Assembly: GCA_020638175.1 (NCBI GenBank)
Contig: JACKJA010000002.1
Coordinates: 1,798,001-1,862,000 of the forward strand
Length of the DNA stretch: 64,000 nt
Reading direction: 5' to 3'
Source: Rhodospirillales bacterium
GTDB taxonomy: Bacteria > Pseudomonadota > Alphaproteobacteria > Micavibrionales > Micavibrionaceae
Shown: positions 61,564 through 64,000 of the stretch, piece by piece
Layout: each line of letters begins with the position of its first letter
Position numbering within the stretch: the first letter of the stretch is position 1
Notes under the pieces: generated by a model
The model's database searches: none
The model's input: the letters and a program-made list of their open reading frames with translations, nothing else
Told to the model about the DNA's origin: nothing
Position numbers and translations under genes: made by a program

Positions 61564-62115
61564 ATGTTCAAAACACTATTACTAACTGCCGGGAGTATTT
61601 TTATCATGAGCACCGCAAACGCACAGGCCGCCGATCCTGAAAACACATTGGAAATGGAAGTCTCGACCGGCGGGACCGTCGTCATCGAAATGCTGCCCGA
61701 CATTGCCCCCGGCCATGTTGAACGCGTCAAAAAACTGACCCGCGAAGGCTTTTATGACGGGATCATTTTCCACCGCGTAATTGACGGCTTCATGGCCCAG
61801 ACTGGCGATCCGACCGGCACCGGCATGGGTGGTTCCGAGGAACCGGACCTGAAAGCTGAATTCAGCAAATACCCCTATAAACGCGGTACCGTAGGCGCAG
61901 CCCGCACCATGGACCCGGACACCGCCAACTCACAATTCTTTATCTGCTTTGATGATAATGGCTGTTCCTTCCTGACCGGCAAATACACGGTATGGGGTCA
62001 GGTATCCGAAGGTATGGAATACATCGACGCCGTTGCCAAAGGCGAGCCGCCGGCCAACCCGGACAAAATCGTCTCGATGAAAATTGCCGCCGACAAAGCG
62101 GAAGCAGCCGAGTAA
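61564..62115 (+). CDS. Periplasmic peptidyl-prolyl isomerase (cyclophilin)
   Basis: A 183-residue cyclophilin. A Sec signal peptide (ending TANAQAA, cleavage near residue 22) precedes VVIEMLPDIAPGHVERVKKL, FYDGIIFHRVIDGFMAQTGD and the active-site segment GTVGAARTMDPDTANSQFFI, with the catalytic Arg in FHRVI and the Phe of QFFI. It catalyses proline isomerisation in the envelope. ATG 61564 has AGGA about 8 bases upstream. It is followed 12 bases later by the GH13 enzyme. Confidence 0.93.
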   Translation: MFKTLLLTAGSIFIMSTANAQAADPENTLEMEVSTGGTVVIEMLPDIAPGHVERVKKLTREGFYDGIIFHRVIDGFMAQTGDPTGTGMGGSEEPDLKAEFSKYPYKRGTVGAARTMDPDTANSQFFICFDDNGCSFLTGKYTVWGQVSEGMEYIDAVAKGEPPANPDKIVSMKIAADKAEAAE

Positions 62116-62127
62116 CGGACACGTCAC

Positions 62128-63774
62128 ATGACGAACAACGATTGGTGGCGCGGGGCGGTCTTATACCAGATCTACCCGCGCTCCTTTTTTGATACGAACA
62201 AGGACGGCGTCGGTGACCTGAAGGGCATCACCGAAAAGCTGGACTATATCACCGGCCTCGGTGTCGAAGGTATCTGGATTTCCCCGTTTTTCAAATCACC
62301 GATGAAAGATTTCGGATATGACGTGTCCGACTATCGGGATGTCGACCCGCTGTTCGGCACAATGGCCGACTTTGACAAACTCCTGACCGAAGCCCACAAA
62401 CGCGATCTGAAAATTATCGTCGATCTGGTTCTCGGCCATACATCCGATCAGCACCCATGGTTCACCGAAAGCCGGTCCAGCCGCGATAACCCCAAAGCCA
62501 ACTGGTATGTCTGGGCCGATCCGAAGCCCGATGGCAGTCCGCCGAACAACTGGCAATCCGTATTCGGGGGCAGCGCCTGGCAATTCGACTCTGTGCGCGG
62601 TCAGTATTACATGCATAACTGGCTCAAAGAACAGCCAGACCTGAACTACCACAACCCCGACGTCATGGCCGCCATGATTGATAATTGTAAATTCTGGCTG
62701 GATAAAGGAGTGGATGGCCTGCGCCTTGATGTCATCAATTTTTGTTTCCATGACAAGGAATTGCGCGATAACCCGCCGCGCAGCGCCGATGTCGATGAAC
62801 ACGCCACCCAGCTTGAATTCCCTGAACCATACGGTATGCAGCGTCATATCTACGATAAGTCCCGCCCGGAAAATCTGGAACTTGTGGCAAAACTGCGCGC
62901 TCTACTTGACCACTACCCCGGCGCCTTCTCTCTGGCTGAAATTGGCGATGACGAAGCCGTCAAAATGGCCGCCGAATACAGCTCCGGCCCCAACCGCTTC
63001 CATACATCCTACAGCTTTGCCCTGATGCGCGGCGAAGGCAAAATTCCATCTGCCGCCCTGTTCCGTGACACTCTTCAGGAACAAATGGCACAGCCCGGTG
63101 ATAGCTGGCCCAGCTGGGCGTTTTCCAACCACGACATTATCCGCACAGCCAGCCGCTGGGGCGGCCTCGATTCCTATACGGATAACCCGGCCGCGGCCCG
63201 CCTGTTCATTGCCCTTCTCGGTAGCTTGCGCGGCACGGCGTTCCTGTATCAGGGTGAAGAATTGGGCCTACCGGAGGCCGACGTCCCCTATGAACGTCTG
63301 CAAGATCCGTGGGGCATATTTCACTACCCCCGCTATAAAGGCCGCGATGGTTGCCGCACACCAATCCCGTGGGATGGCAAAGCTACCAACGCCGGGTTCA
63401 GCAGGGCTAAAGACACATGGCTGCCGATCCCCGGCACACACCTGCCGCTGGCCGTCAAACAGCAGGAAAAAGATAAAAGCTCCACCCTGAACTTTACCCG
63501 CGCCTTTATGGCATGGCGGAAAACGCACCCCGCCCTGCGCACCGGCGATATAACATTCCTCGATATTCCCGATGAACAGGTTCTGGGCTTCATCCGTACA
63601 CGTGAGGACAAAACCATAACCTGTTTGTTTAACCTCTCGGATCAGGAAAAAACGATCACCGATATCAACGCCGCCCCCTCCGTCTTTAACGCCGGAACGC
63701 AAACGGGCACATACGATGCCGCGGCCCAGACCGTTATTCTGCCCCCATTTGGAATGCTTTTTGCTGCCGCCTGA
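62128..63774 (+). CDS. GH13 alpha-glucosidase / oligo-1,6-glucosidase type
   Basis: A 548-residue cytoplasmic glycoside hydrolase that cleaves alpha-glucosides such as maltose, isomaltose or sucrose-type substrates. The (beta/alpha)8 barrel shows AVLYQIYPRSFFDTNKDGVG, VDLVLGHTSDQHPWF, nucleophile Asp in GVDGLRLDVINF, acid Glu in SLAEIGDDE and the transition-state Asp in FSNHDIIRTASRW. No signal peptide. A paralogue starts 99 bases downstream. Substrate choice cannot be fixed by eye. Confidence 0.92.
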   Translation: MTNNDWWRGAVLYQIYPRSFFDTNKDGVGDLKGITEKLDYITGLGVEGIWISPFFKSPMKDFGYDVSDYRDVDPLFGTMADFDKLLTEAHKRDLKIIVDLVLGHTSDQHPWFTESRSSRDNPKANWYVWADPKPDGSPPNNWQSVFGGSAWQFDSVRGQYYMHNWLKEQPDLNYHNPDVMAAMIDNCKFWLDKGVDGLRLDVINFCFHDKELRDNPPRSADVDEHATQLEFPEPYGMQRHIYDKSRPENLELVAKLRALLDHYPGAFSLAEIGDDEAVKMAAEYSSGPNRFHTSYSFALMRGEGKIPSAALFRDTLQEQMAQPGDSWPSWAFSNHDIIRTASRWGGLDSYTDNPAAARLFIALLGSLRGTAFLYQGEELGLPEADVPYERLQDPWGIFHYPRYKGRDGCRTPIPWDGKATNAGFSRAKDTWLPIPGTHLPLAVKQQEKDKSSTLNFTRAFMAWRKTHPALRTGDITFLDIPDEQVLGFIRTREDKTITCLFNLSDQEKTITDINAAPSVFNAGTQTGTYDAAAQTVILPPFGMLFAAA

Positions 63775-63873
63775 TTGCCGCGCTGCAACAATATTTTCAC
63801 TGGCATACCACGAGGGGGAACGGCACAATGGCGTTTCGGTCTTTTATAAAAGAACCCATCGAACTTACGGCGT

Positions 63874-64000
63874 ATGAGCAAAAATATAGACACAGACTGG
63901 TGGAAAGGCGCGGTCATCTACCAGATTTACCCGCGCTCGTTCCGCGATTCCAATGGTGACGGCATCGGTGACCTGCCCGGTATCACGGAAAAGCTGGATT
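63874..64000 (+). CDS. Second GH13 glucosidase, 3' end cut by window edge
   Basis: The visible 42 codons begin with a short hydrophilic leader (SKNIDTDW), then WKGAVIYQIYPRSFRDSNGD, GIGDLPGITEKLD, nearly the same as the start of the enzyme at 62128. A tandem duplication of alpha-glucosidase genes is clear. The catalytic region lies outside the window. Confidence 0.88.
   Translation, partial: MSKNIDTDWWKGAVIYQIYPRSFRDSNGDGIGDLPGITEKLD

Overview
The window is a compact stretch of bacterial chromosome, moderately GC-rich, with many short or overlapping gene junctions. Gene content points to an alphaproteobacterium: a divergent rph / grpE region with rdgB and hemW, a dnaK-dnaJ cluster, fabI-aroC, ppdK, a COQ9/TetR-like regulator, a Rickettsia-17-kDa-antigen-like lipoprotein, a CheE-like protein and a bactofilin. 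The genus cannot be fixed from the sequence. The many lineage-specific secreted or helical proteins would suit a poorly sampled order such as the Micavibrionales or a neighbour, but that is inference. Nothing suggests a plasmid or prophage: there is no integrase, transposase, CRISPR array or phage module.

Layout. 1-6082: end of an unknown gene, a HAD phosphatase coupled to an isoaspartyl peptidase, then sppA, aroC and fabI on the minus strand. 6267-12534: a large unknown Pro-rich-tailed protein, a surface lipoprotein, pdxH, a HIT-like protein, htpG and a secreted protein. 12541-18220: adenosine kinase divergent from a TetR/COQ9-like regulator, then a dispersed motility/chemotaxis group (soluble CZB chemoreceptor, YjfB-like, CheE-like and CheY-like proteins) around a ribokinase. 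18374-26572: a degenerate metallopeptidase-family protein, a macro-domain protein and a YejA-like peptide-binding protein that share their start region, a heptosyltransferase-like enzyme and ppdK. 26732-37015: small unknown genes, single-chain glyS, an ArsC-like protein, trmN6, a PQ-loop protein, a polyprenyl diphosphate synthase, an ammonium transporter, tRNA-Pro and an orphan C-terminal region of an SUV3/MgpS-like helicase. 37162-49702: hemW, rdgB, rph, grpE, dnaK, two J-proteins and dapB, with extra envelope genes among them. 49941-64000: CBS protein, ogt/nth, bactofilin, DUF389 membrane protein, uvrC, pentapeptide protein, tRNA-Leu, CinA-like protein, map-radC, purB, cyclophilin and tandem GH13 glucosidases, the second cut by the window edge.

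The most notable structure is a set of short palindromic repeats. Two related copies lie inside protein genes (htpG and the trmN6 homologue) and are read in the same frame, adding about 23 to 26 residues to each protein. A third copy lies upstream of glyS. Two unrelated palindromes follow glyS and dnaK. Other points of interest are a metallopeptidase-family protein that has lost its HExxH site, a helicase C-terminal region without its motor, an IcmC/DotE-like membrane protein inside the rph-rdgB-hemW operon, absence of hrcA beside grpE, a perfect 12-bp inverted repeat upstream of a soluble chemoreceptor, and six convergent gene pairs whose stop codons share one TTAA or CTAG.

Most other genes are ordinary housekeeping functions: shikimate, fatty-acid, lysine, purine and isoprenoid synthesis, DNA repair, protein folding and turnover, and pyruvate/PEP interconversion.
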